This document shows, in pieces, positions 33,337 through 42,691 of a stretch of DNA of 64,000 bases. A program made the translations under genes and the position numbers. The stretch's first letter is position 1. Each line of letters opens with the position of its first letter. The notes beneath the pieces were generated by a model. That model was not told where the DNA came from. It was given only the letters and a program-made list of their open reading frames with translations, and did no database searches. The DNA comes from Streptomyces klenkii. GTDB taxonomy: Bacteria; Actinomycetota; Actinomycetes; Streptomycetales; Streptomycetaceae. Location of the stretch: assembly GCF_003626645.1 (NCBI RefSeq), contig NZ_RBAM01000006.1, positions 124,001 through 188,000 of the forward strand, in the 5' to 3' direction.

Positions 33337-34764
33337 TCACTCCATGTGAATGTCGACGCCCATCTCCTTGTCCCCGGGGTTCCCCTGCACCTCGATGGTG
33401 ACGCCGGAGAACTTCCCGTTCGGCAGGTTGAGCGCGGGCCTCGTGCTCTCGCCGAGGGTCGCGTTGCCCAGGGAGGGGTAGAGGTCGTCGGAGTCGCCCC
33501 GGTTGCCGCGCCCGAAGATCGCGCCGAGGTCGCGCTTGCCGTCGGCCTGCATCAGCTCGATCGCGAGCCGGTCCTCGCGGTTGACGTCCGCGATGGCCTG
33601 ATCCACCACATAGCAGGCGATGCCCTCGTCGGGAGCCGCGGCGTCCTGCCTCCGGCGGCGCCGGTACTCGACGATGAGGTACTGCAAGTCCGTCATCGTG
33701 TCCGGGTTCTGGACGAAGAGCAGATCGCCGGTCTCCGCGGCCGGCCGCAGCACCACGTCCTTGGTGGTCGCGGCGATGTTCCGCGGCGTGACCCAGCCGT
33801 GGAACATGCGCAGCATGCCGTTGGGGAGCGTGGGCGTGAGGCCGTGGTTGCCCCAGTTTCCCGAGGCCATCAGGCAGTAGTCGCCGAGGCCGTTGGACTT
33901 GGTGGCCTCCAGCTCGCCCGTGTCGTAGTAGTCCGCCCAGCGCGCCGCCAGGTGGCCCCACTCGTGGGCGCACACGCCCATCGCGCAGTCCTCCGGCACG
34001 GTGAGGAAGGTCTCCACCTTCAGCCCGGGGGCGACCTTGATGCCGCCCGGGATGCCCCACTTGAGGCTCCAGATCTCGTCACGGCCCTCCGGGCCCTCGA
34101 TCTCCTCCGCGCCGCGGCCCGCGTGCACGATGAAGAGGGCGGTGACCATCTTCTCGTCCAGGACGTCGAACGGTGTGAAGTCGACGCCGGCTTCGAGGGC
34201 GAGCCGGACCGCGTCCCGCGCCATTCCCTGGGAGTTGCGGGGGAACCCCTCCTCGGTCAGGCCCGAGTTCCCGTCGGCGTAGAAGGAGAGCGGCTGCGGC
34301 AGGCGGAACCAGCCGTGGACCTCGCCCTGGACGTCTATGCCGTTCTCGCTGAACGACTGGAACCCGCTCACGGTGCGGTAGTAGTCGCGCATGCTGCCGG
34401 TCGGGAGGGAGTTCGCGCTGAACAGCAGCTGTTCGTAGTGGCCCGGGCGGTGGTCCGGGTCGTGCGGCCGGTCGGGAAAGTCCACCAGGAGCACCAGGGT
34501 GTGGATGACGCCCTTCAGCTTCTTGGACGGCGGCGTGATGAGCTCCCGGCCGGCGAAGGCCGGCCCGACCCCGGCGGCGCCGTCGTCGAGGCCGACGCGC
34601 TTCTCGCCGCGCCGGGCGGAGCGCCAGACGTAGTAGTAGTCCTCGAAGGTGGTGCCCTTCGGCAGCCGGCCCAGCTCCGTCAGGTCGAGGTAGCGGGTGT
34701 AGAGGCGGGACAGCGCGTCGGGGGACAGCGGCACCGGGCAGGGCCGTGTGCAGGTGTTTCTCAT
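33337..34764 (-). CDS. M6-like (immune-inhibitor-A type) metalloprotease domain protein without signal peptide
   Basis: The 475-residue protein has an HEXXH motif in CAHEWGHLAARWADY and the M6-type context LVLLVDFPDRPHD, SMRDYYRTVSGFQ and CLMASGNWG. M6 enzymes are normally secreted, yet the N-terminus (MRNTCTRPCPVPLSPDAL) has no hydrophobic signal segment. It may act inside the cell, leave by another route, or start from a site I have misjudged; a GTG three codons upstream is also possible. It is divergent from a TetR-type regulator, with inverted repeats between them. Confidence 0.75.
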   Translation of the reverse strand: MRNTCTRPCPVPLSPDALSRLYTRYLDLTELGRLPKGTTFEDYYYVWRSARRGEKRVGLDDGAAGVGPAFAGRELITPPSKKLKGVIHTLVLLVDFPDRPHDPDHRPGHYEQLLFSANSLPTGSMRDYYRTVSGFQSFSENGIDVQGEVHGWFRLPQPLSFYADGNSGLTEEGFPRNSQGMARDAVRLALEAGVDFTPFDVLDEKMVTALFIVHAGRGAEEIEGPEGRDEIWSLKWGIPGGIKVAPGLKVETFLTVPEDCAMGVCAHEWGHLAARWADYYDTGELEATKSNGLGDYCLMASGNWGNHGLTPTLPNGMLRMFHGWVTPRNIAATTKDVVLRPAAETGDLLFVQNPDTMTDLQYLIVEYRRRRRQDAAAPDEGIACYVVDQAIADVNREDRLAIELMQADGKRDLGAIFGRGNRGDSDDLYPSLGNATLGESTRPALNLPNGKFSGVTIEVQGNPGDKEMGVDIHME

Positions 34765-34809
34765 GGCGATCACTCACCGGATCGGTTCGATCACAGGATG
34801 CGCGGCATA

Positions 34810-34822
34810 TTTACCTCGTAAA
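34810..34822. promoter_or_regulatory. Inverted repeat in the M6/tetR divergent region
   Basis: TTTAC-CTC-GTAAA has perfect 5-bp arms and lies between the divergent M6-like protease and TetR genes, about 45 bp from the protease start. It may be part of a promoter or a regulator site. Confidence 0.4.
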
Positions 34823-34852
34823 CATGTCGTTTCCGTTTATGCTGTATATGTA

Positions 34853-34865
34853 CAGGTTTAACCTG
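34853..34865. promoter_or_regulatory. Candidate TetR operator
   Basis: CAGGTT-T-AACCTG is a perfect inverted repeat of 6-bp arms around one base, 31 bp before the TetR start codon in the AT-rich divergent region. Its symmetry and place suit an autoregulatory TetR operator. Confidence 0.55.
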
Positions 34866-34896
34866 GCTTGTCCCCTTGTCAAGGGAGGCCGTCGCC

Positions 34897-35595
34897 ATGG
34901 CTGCCCGCACCCGTCTCACCAGGGACCGCGTCGTCGGCGCGGCGCTGCGCGTCGCGGACGCCGAGGGGCTCGACGGCCTGAGCATGCGCCGGGTCGCCGA
35001 CGAGCTCGGCGTCGAGACGATGGCCCTCTACCGCTACACCTCCAGCAAGGACGAGCTGCTCGACGGCCTCGTCGAGAGGCTGTTCATCGAGCTGGAGGAG
35101 AGCCTGGGCTCCACCCCCTTCGGCCCGGCGGCCCTCGCCGCCGGGGACGCCGAGACCGCTCCCCCGTGGCGCGAGGCGCTCGTCGGCGTCGCCCGGGCGA
35201 TGTACCGCGTCGCGCTCGCCCACCCGCACGTCGTCCCGCTGATGGCGCTCCGGCCGTTCACCGTCCCGCTGACCCGGCGGCCGCCCGCGGTGCTGCGCGC
35301 CCACGAGCGCCTGCTGACCCGGCTGGAGCGGGCCGGGCTGGGCGAGCGCGCCACGCTGGAGCTGTACCGGGCCTTCATCTCCTGGGTGCTGGGGTACATC
35401 GTCACCGAGCTCCGGGAGGTCGTGGACAATCCGGACGAGCCCGAGCCCGCCTTCCGGCTCGGGCTGCACCGGCTGCCGGTCAAGGAGTTCCCCCGGCTGC
35501 GGGCCCTCGGGCCCGGGCTGGCCGCCCGCGGCGGCGAGGAGCAGCTCGCCGCCGGCGTGACCGCGCTCATCGACCGCTTCGCTCCCCCGACCTGA
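34897..35595 (+). CDS. TetR-family regulator with TetR_C (tetracycline-repressor type) domain
   Basis: The 232-residue protein has an N-terminal helix-turn-helix (AALRVADAEGLDGLSMRRVADELGVETMALYRYTSSKDELL) and a C-terminal all-helical ligand domain of the TetR class II type (PFTVPLTRRPP, FISWVLGYIVTEL). ATG 34897 follows AGGGAGG at 8 bases; an upstream TTG at 34876 is less likely. It is divergent from the M6-like protease and precedes the amino-acid permease by 92 bp, so either could be its target. The palindromes between it and the protease support autoregulation. Confidence 0.9.
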   Translation: MAARTRLTRDRVVGAALRVADAEGLDGLSMRRVADELGVETMALYRYTSSKDELLDGLVERLFIELEESLGSTPFGPAALAAGDAETAPPWREALVGVARAMYRVALAHPHVVPLMALRPFTVPLTRRPPAVLRAHERLLTRLERAGLGERATLELYRAFISWVLGYIVTELREVVDNPDEPEPAFRLGLHRLPVKEFPRLRALGPGLAARGGEEQLAAGVTALIDRFAPPT

Positions 35596-35687
35596 CAGAG
35601 CGGGCCGCGCGGAAGGGTGCCGTGCCCGGCTGATCGGTAGGTAGTGGTTCCACGCCCACGCCTCCCTTGAGCCCCAGGACGGTCAGC

Positions 35688-37103
35688 ATGCTCGCACCCT
35701 CCCCCGCCGCCACCGACCGAGCCGCCCCGGCCACGGCGGCCACCGCGCTTCCGGGCGGGCTCAAGCAGCGCCACCTGTCCATGATCGCGCTGGGCGGTGC
35801 CGTCGGAGCGGGCCTGTTCGTCGGCTCCGGGGTGGGGATCAGGGCCGCGGGGCCCGCGATCGTCGTCGCGTACGTCCTGGCCGGCGGCCTGGTGCTGCTG
35901 GTCATGCGGATGCTGGCGGAGATGTCCGCCGCCGACCCGGCCACCGGGTCGTTCTCCGTGCACGCGGCCAAGGCGCTCGGCCCCTGGGCGGGTCTGACGG
36001 CGGGCTGGCTGTACTGGTCGCTGCTGGTCGTCAGCGTCGCCGCGGAGGCGATCGGGGCGGCGGACATCATGACCGGATGGCTTCCCGGCGTCCCCGGCTG
36101 GGCGTGGATGACGCTCTTCATGGCCGGCTTCACGGGCAGCAACCTCGCCGCCGTCCGGCGCTTCGGCGACCTGGAGTTCTGGTTCGCCGGCCTGAAGGTC
36201 GCCGCCATCTGCGTCTTCCTGCTGCTGGGGGCGCTCGCCGTCGCCGGCCTCCTGCCGGGCTCGGCCGCGCCGGGCACCGCCCACCTCACCGGCCACGGCG
36301 GTTTCCTGCCGCACGGCTGGCACGGGCTCGCCCTCGGCCTCGTCGCGGCGGTCTTCGCCTACGGAGGGCTGGAGACCGTCACCATCGCGGCCGCCGAGTC
36401 CGCCGACCCGGTCAGGGCCGTGGGCCGCGCCGCCAGAACCGTCGTCTGGCGCATCTGCCTCTTCTACATCGGCTCGATGGCCGTCATCGTCACCCTGCTG
36501 CCCTGGGACGGCGGCACCGCCCGCACCAGCCCCTACAGCGGCACCCTCGAACGCATGGGCGTCCCCGGCGCCGGGAACGTCATGAACGCCGTGGTGCTCG
36601 TCGCCCTGCTGTCGGCCATGAACGCCAACATCTACGGTTCCTCCCGCATGCTCTACTCCCTCGTGCACCGCGGCGACGCGCCCCGCGCCCTCGGCCGCGT
36701 CACGCCGGGCGGGGTCCCGCGCAACGCCGTCCTCGCCTCCGCCGCGTTCGGCTTCGCGGCGGTCGTCCTCAGCGTCCTCTGGCCGGAGTCCGTCTTCCGC
36801 TTCCTGCTCAACGCCGTGGGGGCCACCATCCTGATCGTCTGGTTCCTCATCGGCCTCTCCCAGCTGCGCCTGCGCCGCCGGCGCGCCCTGCGCGGGGATC
36901 CGCAGCCGCCGGTGCGCATGTGGCTGTTCCCGCACCTCACCCGGCTGTCCCTGCTCGCGATCGGCGCGGTCCTGGTGGTCATGGCCCTCGAACCGGACTC
37001 CCGTACGCAGGTCCTGTGCACGGGGGCCTGGGCGGCGCTGCTGATCATGTGCGCTCTGGTGAAGGAGCGCCGAGGCGGGGCGCGGCGGGCCGCCGCAGAA
37101 TAA
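35688..37103 (+). CDS. APC-family amino-acid permease
   Basis: The 471-residue protein has 12 predicted spans. It begins after a short cytosolic tail with LKQRHLSMIALGGAVGAGLFVGSGVGI, the first-helix signature of the AAT branch (GABA/proline/aromatic permeases), and has the GGLET substrate-site stretch (AYGGLETVTIAAAES). It should import amino acids with protons; the exact substrate is not readable. ATG 35688 has AGGAC upstream. The stop codon sits inside the first of two tandem repeats before the cyclase gene, so the two genes may be linked by a shared leader. Confidence 0.88.
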   Translation: MLAPSPAATDRAAPATAATALPGGLKQRHLSMIALGGAVGAGLFVGSGVGIRAAGPAIVVAYVLAGGLVLLVMRMLAEMSAADPATGSFSVHAAKALGPWAGLTAGWLYWSLLVVSVAAEAIGAADIMTGWLPGVPGWAWMTLFMAGFTGSNLAAVRRFGDLEFWFAGLKVAAICVFLLLGALAVAGLLPGSAAPGTAHLTGHGGFLPHGWHGLALGLVAAVFAYGGLETVTIAAAESADPVRAVGRAARTVVWRICLFYIGSMAVIVTLLPWDGGTARTSPYSGTLERMGVPGAGNVMNAVVLVALLSAMNANIYGSSRMLYSLVHRGDAPRALGRVTPGGVPRNAVLASAAFGFAAVVLSVLWPESVFRFLLNAVGATILIVWFLIGLSQLRLRRRRALRGDPQPPVRMWLFPHLTRLSLLAIGAVLVVMALEPDSRTQVLCTGAWAALLIMCALVKERRGGARRAAAE

Positions 37104-37143
37104 GGACAGGCCTTCCCCCGTATAAGGACAGGCCTTCCTCCGT
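37101..37143. repeat. Two tandem 21-bp repeats between permease and cyclase
   Basis: TAAGGACAGGCCTTCC occurs at 37101-37116 and again at 37123-37138, each followed by one variable base and CCGT; the period is 22 bp. The first copy includes the permease stop codon. The repeats end 17 bp before the cyclase start codon, so they may bind a regulator or form alternative RNA structures. Confidence 0.7.
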
Positions 37144-37160
37144 CCGCCGGGGAGCACCTG

Positions 37161-38120
37161 ATGAGCACCACGATGAGCAACGGTCCCGCCGACGGCCCCG
37201 GCAACGGCCCCGCCGTCTCCCGGTGGGAGTTCGACGCGATGTTCGAGCGGGTGCGCACGTGGGGCCGCTGGGAGCCCGCCGAGCGCGGGGCCTGGAACCG
37301 GGTGGGCGCGGACCACGTCCGGCGGGCGGCCGCCCTGGTGCGGTCCGGGACCGTCGTCCCGCTGGGCCGGCCGTGGGACACCACGTCCGGCCCCGACAAT
37401 CGCAAGCCCGCCCTGCACTACATGTCCGACCTCGGTGACGTCGAAGCCCCCGAACCGTCCACCCACAAGGACTTCGTGGGCGCCGACTACCACGGCAAGG
37501 GCATCAGCCACCTGGACGCCCTCTCCCACGTCGCCTACCGCGGGCGGCTCTACGGCGGCGGCGCGGCGCGGGAGCTCGTCGGCGCCGCGGGCGCCCGCTT
37601 CGGCAGCGTCGCGGCGCTCGGACCCCTGGTGACCAGGGGGGTACTCCTGGATCTGCCCGCCGTGCAGGGAAGAGCCTGGCTGGAGCCGGGGCAGGCCGTG
37701 CACGCCGGGGACGTCGCCGCCGCGGAGGAGGCGCTGGGCGTGGAGATCGCCGAGGGCGACGCCGTGCTGCTGCGGACCGGCCGCTTCCGGCGCCGCCGGG
37801 AGCTGGGCCCCTGGGACGCCGACGCGGCCTGCGCGGGGTTCCACGTGGACGCCGTGCCGCTGCTGGCCGAGCGCGGCATCGCCCTGCTGGGCGGCGACGG
37901 CGACAGCGACGTGCGGCCCTCGCCGGTCGAGGGCGTGCACTCGCCGGTCCACACGCTCGCCGTCGCGGCGATGGGCGTGCCGCTGCTGGACAACCTCGAC
38001 GTCGAGGAGCTCGCGGCCGCCTGCGCGGGCACGGACCGTTACGACTTCCTGCTCCTCGTGTCCCCCCTGAACATCCCGGGGGGTACGGGCTCGCCCGTCA
38101 ACCCGGTCGCCGTGTTGTGA
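37161..38120 (+). CDS. Cyclase family protein (metal-dependent hydrolase, kynurenine-formamidase fold)
   Basis: The 319-residue protein has the HxxxHxDxxxH-type metal motif of the cyclase family, as YHGKGISHLDALSHV, with a late His in GVHSPVHTLAV. Relatives hydrolyse N-formylkynurenine or isatin or close polyketide rings. The ATG has GGGGAG upstream. It follows an amino-acid permease, which fits use of an imported aromatic amino acid or derivative, but this is only context. The N-terminal 20 residues are Gly/Pro-rich and probably disordered. Confidence 0.82.
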   Translation: MSTTMSNGPADGPGNGPAVSRWEFDAMFERVRTWGRWEPAERGAWNRVGADHVRRAAALVRSGTVVPLGRPWDTTSGPDNRKPALHYMSDLGDVEAPEPSTHKDFVGADYHGKGISHLDALSHVAYRGRLYGGGAARELVGAAGARFGSVAALGPLVTRGVLLDLPAVQGRAWLEPGQAVHAGDVAAAEEALGVEIAEGDAVLLRTGRFRRRRELGPWDADAACAGFHVDAVPLLAERGIALLGGDGDSDVRPSPVEGVHSPVHTLAVAAMGVPLLDNLDVEELAAACAGTDRYDFLLLVSPLNIPGGTGSPVNPVAVL

Positions 38121-38237
38121 CCAAGGAAATGACCTGGGAGATGACCAAGGAAACAAGCCGGAGAAACCGATATGTCCGGGAAGTTCTAAAATGGAACATC
38201 AGTGCAGGCGTGCGGACCGTACGGGGAAGTGATGCGG

Positions 38238-41144
38238 ATGGGGCTCGTCACGGAGGACATCGGCCCCGTGCTCGCCCGTGAGCAGTTCTTCTCCGGCGCG
38301 CCGGTCGAGGGTGCCGTGCGCGACCCGATCCTCGATTCGTGGCAGCGGAGCCGGTCCCTGGGGCTCTCCCCGGACGGCTGCGAGCTCCCGTACTTCCCGG
38401 ACATCGACCTCGACGGCCGCCTCGTGCGCGCGGCCGGCCCCGTGCTGGACCGCCTGCAAGCCCGGTTCGCGGGCCGGAACATGAACGTGTCGCTGGCCGA
38501 CGGGCGCGGAGCGGTGCTCCAGCGCCGCTTCGGCGACACCACCCTGGTGCGGCGGCTGGCCGCGATCCAGAGCGTCCCCGGCTTCGTGTTCGCCGAGAAG
38601 TACGCCGGGACCAACGGCATCGGCCTGGCCCTCGCGGAGCGGCAGCTGGTCAACGTCTACGGCGCCGAGCACTTCGCCGAGCGCTCCCAGTCCAACGCGT
38701 GTGCGGCGATCCCCGTACGGGACCTGCTCAACGGCCGCATAGAAGGAGTCCTGTGCCTGGGCTTCCCGCGGACGGACGCGGACGCGGCGCTGGACATCGT
38801 GATCCGCAAGGCGGCGGGCGCCATCGAGCGGCGGCTGCTGGAGCAGAGTTCGGCACGCGAGCGCGCCCTGCTCCAGGCGTACGTCGACGCCAGGCTCCGC
38901 GCGCCGGCCGGGCCCGCGGCCGTCAACGGGCAACTGGGCGAGCCGGCGGCCGCGAGCGGCCTGGACTGGCGGGACCGGATGATCCTGGAGGAGCGGGCCA
39001 CCGAGCTGATCGCGTCGGCCCAGCGGGCCGCCGTCGAGGTGTCGCTGCCCGGCGGCCGGCGGGTCACCCTGCTGAGCCGCCCGGTGACCACGGCCTCCGG
39101 GGTGGAGGGCGTCGTCGTCGAGGCGTTCCTCGACGCACGGCACCAGCGCCTCACGGTCGCCACAGAAGCCGGGACCGCACCCGGGGCCACGGCCGCAGCC
39201 GCCGGACCCGCGGCCGCCGCGGCGCCCGGTCTCCTGGCCGAGCAGTCCCTCGCCCGCTTCGCCCCGCTGCCCGGCCGGCCGCCCGGCGCCACCCCCGGCC
39301 GGTCCGCGGCGACGGCCCGCGCGCCGGGCCCGGCAGCCCCCGGGGCCGCCGCGGGCGCCCCCGCGGCCGGCAACCTGCTGCTGGTCGGCGAGCCGGGCGT
39401 GGGGAAGCACGCCGTGGCGGCGCGGCGCCGCCTGGAGCTGCTGTCCGAGGCCAGCACCCGGATCGGCACCACCCTGGACGTGGCCCGCACGGCCCGCGAG
39501 CTCGCCGAGATGGCCGTCCCGCGCCTGGCCGACTACGTCACCATCGACCTCCCCGAGGCGGTGCTGCGCGGCGACGAGCCGACCGACCCGGCCAAGCCCC
39601 TGCACCGCACCGTGGTCCACGGCATCCGCGGGGACTGCCCGTTCTACCCCGTCGGCGAGCGGGTCCACCTCAAACCGTGCACGCCCCAGCTCCGCTCCCT
39701 GAACGGCAGGAGGACCGTCCTGGAGCCCGACCTGCGGGACGCCCCGGGCTGGGTCTCCCAGGACCCGGTGGCCGCCCAGCGCATCCTCGCCCACAACGTC
39801 CACTCCCTCATCGCCGTCCCGCTGCTCGCGCGGGGCATCGCCCTGGGCATCGCGAGCTTCTACCGCGCGCGGGACCCCGCCCCCTTCGGGGACGACGACC
39901 GCGCGCTGGCGCAGGAGCTCGCCACGCGCGCCGCCATCTGCATCGACAACGCCCGCCGCTACACGCGCGAGCACGCGATGGTCCTCGCCCTCCAGCACAG
40001 CCTGCTGCCGCAGGGCTTCCCCGAGCAGAACGCCGTGGAGGTCGCGCACCGCTACATGCCCGCCGAGTCCGGCGTCGGCGGCGACTGGTTCGACGTCATT
40101 CCCCTCTCCAGCGCCCGCGTCGCCCTCGTGGTCGGCGACGTCGTGGGCCACGGGCTGCACGCCGCCGCCACGATGGGCCGGCTGCGCACCGCCGCCCGCA
40201 ACTTCGCCGAGCTGGACCTGCCCCCGGACGAGGTCCTCACCCACCTCGACAACCTCGTCGGCCGCCTGGACCGCGAGGAGGGCGGCGGCGACCCCGGCGC
40301 CGGCATCCCCGGCATCATCGGCGCCACCTGCCTGTACGTCATCTACGACCCCACCACGCAGGCGTGCACGATGGCCCGGGCCGGGCACCCGCCGCCCGCG
40401 CTGGTGCGCCCCGACGGCTTCGTCTCCTTCCCCGAGCTGCCCGCCGGCCCGCCGCTGGGGCTGGGCGGCCTCCCCTTCGAGACGGCGGAGTTCCTGCTGC
40501 CCGAGGGCAGCCAGCTGGTCCTCTACACCGACGGGCTGATCGAGGACCGCCGGCGCGACTTCGACACGGCCCTGGAGGACCTGCGCCGGGCGCTGTCGCA
40601 CCCGAACCGGCCGCCCGAGGACACCTGCCGCGCCGTCCTGGAGGCCGTGGTCCCCGGCCATCCGGAGGACGACATCGCCCTGCTGGTGGCCCGTACCCAC
40701 ACCCTGGACCGGAACCGGATCGCCACCTGGGACCTGCCCGCCGACCCGGCGCTGGTCTCCTCCGTCCGCGCCGCCGTCACCCGCCGGCTGGCCGAATGGG
40801 GGCTGGAGGAGACCGCCTTCGCCGCCGAGCTGCTGCTCAGCGAGCTGGTCACCAACGCGATCCGCTACGGCTCCGGCCCCATCCAGGTGCGCCTGCTCTA
40901 CGACCGGGCCCTGACCTGCGAGGTCGCCGACACCAGCAGCACCTCCCCGCACCTGCGCCACGCGGCGGCCACCGACGAGGGCGGCCGCGGCCTGTTCCTC
41001 GTCGCCCAGCTCTCCCAGTCCTGGGGCACCCGCTACACCCCGGAGGGCAAGGTCATCTGGGCGGAGTGCGCGCTGGAGGTGCCGGGCGGCAAGGCCGGCC
41101 CCGCCGCGCTGCGGATCGACCTCGACGACATCCCCGCCATCTGA
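38238..41144 (+). CDS. Large multi-domain sensor: AcoR-like GAF, second GAF, SpoIIE phosphatase, HATPase
   Basis: The 968-residue cytosolic protein opens with text like the sensory domain of sigma-54 activators of the AcoR type (ILDSWQRSRSLGLSPDG; FVFAEKYAGTNGIGLAL). An Ala/Pro-rich linker follows at about 320-390, then a GAF domain, a SpoIIE/PP2C domain (GVGGDWFDVIPL, VVGDVVGHGL, LYTDGLIEDRR) and a C-terminal RsbW-like ATPase (LLLSELVTNAIRYG, GGRGLFLVAQLS). It should sense a small ligand and adjust an anti-sigma partner switch. ATG 38238 is favoured by GGGGAAG at 8 bases; GTG 38202 is possible. The ABC importer starts 37 bp downstream, so it may regulate or sense that uptake. Confidence 0.87.
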   Translation: MGLVTEDIGPVLAREQFFSGAPVEGAVRDPILDSWQRSRSLGLSPDGCELPYFPDIDLDGRLVRAAGPVLDRLQARFAGRNMNVSLADGRGAVLQRRFGDTTLVRRLAAIQSVPGFVFAEKYAGTNGIGLALAERQLVNVYGAEHFAERSQSNACAAIPVRDLLNGRIEGVLCLGFPRTDADAALDIVIRKAAGAIERRLLEQSSARERALLQAYVDARLRAPAGPAAVNGQLGEPAAASGLDWRDRMILEERATELIASAQRAAVEVSLPGGRRVTLLSRPVTTASGVEGVVVEAFLDARHQRLTVATEAGTAPGATAAAAGPAAAAAPGLLAEQSLARFAPLPGRPPGATPGRSAATARAPGPAAPGAAAGAPAAGNLLLVGEPGVGKHAVAARRRLELLSEASTRIGTTLDVARTARELAEMAVPRLADYVTIDLPEAVLRGDEPTDPAKPLHRTVVHGIRGDCPFYPVGERVHLKPCTPQLRSLNGRRTVLEPDLRDAPGWVSQDPVAAQRILAHNVHSLIAVPLLARGIALGIASFYRARDPAPFGDDDRALAQELATRAAICIDNARRYTREHAMVLALQHSLLPQGFPEQNAVEVAHRYMPAESGVGGDWFDVIPLSSARVALVVGDVVGHGLHAAATMGRLRTAARNFAELDLPPDEVLTHLDNLVGRLDREEGGGDPGAGIPGIIGATCLYVIYDPTTQACTMARAGHPPPALVRPDGFVSFPELPAGPPLGLGGLPFETAEFLLPEGSQLVLYTDGLIEDRRRDFDTALEDLRRALSHPNRPPEDTCRAVLEAVVPGHPEDDIALLVARTHTLDRNRIATWDLPADPALVSSVRAAVTRRLAEWGLEETAFAAELLLSELVTNAIRYGSGPIQVRLLYDRALTCEVADTSSTSPHLRHAAATDEGGRGLFLVAQLSQSWGTRYTPEGKVIWAECALEVPGGKAGPAALRIDLDDIPAI

Positions 41145-41181
41145 CGGCCCATCCGGGATCCGGGGCGAAAGGGGCCGTAGC

Positions 41182-42690
41182 ATGACGAACGTGCCGAACT
41201 CCCAGCCCCTCGTCCGCATCCGCGGGCTCGGCAAGCGGTTCGGCGGCACGCTCGCGCTCGACGCGGTCGACCTCGACATCGGCCGCGGCAGCGTCCTGGC
41301 CCTGCTCGGCCCCAACGGCGCGGGCAAGTCCACCCTCATCAAGGTGCTCGCGGGCGTCCACCGCGCGGACGCGGGCGAGGTGACCGTCGCCGGGCACCCG
41401 CTCGGCACCGAGGCGGCCTCCCGCGCCATGTCGTTCATCCACCAGGACCTCGGGCTGGTCGGGTGGATGACGGTCGCCGAGAACATCGCGCTGGGCACCG
41501 GATACGCCCGCCGCGCGGGGCTGGTGTCCTGGCGGCGCACCCGCCGGCAGTGCGCCGAGGCCCTGGGCATCGTCGCCGCCCACCTCGACCCGGACGCCGT
41601 CGTCTCCGGCCTCACCCGCGCCGAACGCTCCCTGGTGGCCATCGCCCGCGCCCTGTCCACCCGGGCCGGGCTGATCGTGCTGGACGAGCCGACCGCCAGC
41701 CTCCCGGCGGCCGACTGCGCCCGGCTCTTCGACGTCCTGCACACCCTGCGCGACCGCGGGCACGCCGTCGTCTTCGTCACCCACCGGATCGACGAGGTGT
41801 TCAAGGTCGCCGACGCCTTCGCCGTCCTGCGCGACGGACGCATCGTCAGCCACGGCCCGGTCGCCGGCTATCCCCCGGCCCGGCTCGTGCACGACATCGT
41901 CGGCCACGAACCGCGCGGCTACGCGTTCACCGCCCCCGCGCCCGGGCCGCCCGTACTCAGCCTGGACGGCGTGCGGACGAAGCGCACCGGGCCGGTCAGC
42001 CTGGAGCTGCGCGCCGGCGAGATCCTCGGCATGGTCGGCCTCACCGGCGCCGGGCACATGGAGCTGGGCCGCGCCCTCGCCGGCGCCCGGCCCCTGCTCG
42101 GCGGGCGCGCCGTGCTCGACGGCCGGCCGTACCGGCCCGGCACGGTCACCGCCGCGGTGGACGCCGGCGTCGGCTTCGTAACGAGCAACCGGCTGGAGGA
42201 GGGCTGCGCGGCGGAGCTGACCGTACGGGAGAACTTCCTGGCCAACCCCCGGGCCGGCGGGCTGCGGAGCGCCCACTGGATCAGCCCCTGGCGCGAGCGC
42301 GCCGCGGCCTCCGTCCTCATGGAGCGGTTCGCCGTGTGCCCCCGGGACAGCGAGGTGCCGATCGCGACCCTGTCAGGGGGCAACCAGCAGAAGGTCATGA
42401 TCGGCCGGTGGCTCGGGCCGAACCGGAACCTCCTGATCCTGGAGGAGCCGACCGCCGGGGTGGACGTCGGCGCCAAGGCCGCGATCTACCACCTGTTGCA
42501 GCACGCCCTGGCCGACGGCCTCGCCGTGCTGCTCATCTCCACCGACTTCGAGGAGGTCGCCGGCGTGTGCCACCGCGCCCTGGTGTTCGTCCGCGGGAAG
42601 GCGACGGCCGAGCTGAGCGGCAAAGCCCTCACCGTCGCCGCGCTCACCCACGCGGCCTCGGCCATGTCTCCCCTCACCGGGACGCCGTGA
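41182..42690 (+). CDS. CUT2 sugar ABC importer ATPase (RbsA/MglA-like, two domains)
   Basis: The 502-residue protein has two ABC modules. The first has Walker A GPNGAGKST and Walker B LIVLDEPTAS. The second has a degenerate P-loop (GLTGAGHMELG, without the Lys) but an intact signature TLSGGNQQKV and LLILEEPTAGVD, which is normal for RbsA-type ATPases. It powers uptake of a pentose, hexose or related compound such as a nucleoside or autoinducer. It begins the importer operon, with the permease 1 base after its stop and the binding protein overlapping the permease. Confidence 0.93.
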   Translation: MTNVPNSQPLVRIRGLGKRFGGTLALDAVDLDIGRGSVLALLGPNGAGKSTLIKVLAGVHRADAGEVTVAGHPLGTEAASRAMSFIHQDLGLVGWMTVAENIALGTGYARRAGLVSWRRTRRQCAEALGIVAAHLDPDAVVSGLTRAERSLVAIARALSTRAGLIVLDEPTASLPAADCARLFDVLHTLRDRGHAVVFVTHRIDEVFKVADAFAVLRDGRIVSHGPVAGYPPARLVHDIVGHEPRGYAFTAPAPGPPVLSLDGVRTKRTGPVSLELRAGEILGMVGLTGAGHMELGRALAGARPLLGGRAVLDGRPYRPGTVTAAVDAGVGFVTSNRLEEGCAAELTVRENFLANPRAGGLRSAHWISPWRERAAASVLMERFAVCPRDSEVPIATLSGGNQQKVMIGRWLGPNRNLLILEEPTAGVDVGAKAAIYHLLQHALADGLAVLLISTDFEEVAGVCHRALVFVRGKATAELSGKALTVAALTHAASAMSPLTGTP

Positions 42691-42691
42691 C

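Noticed and set aside
38183..38197. GTTC-N7-GAAC inverted repeat upstream of the sensor gene
   Set aside because: The arms are only 4 bp, so chance occurrence is likely.
38199..41843. A 1214-codon open frame on the minus strand
   Set aside because: It lies opposite the sensor and ABC ATPase genes, which have intact motifs; the antisense text is low-complexity.
41182..42690. The second P-loop of the ABC ATPase lacks Lys, which could suggest an inactive enzyme
   Set aside because: This degeneration is normal for RbsA/MglA-type ATPases.
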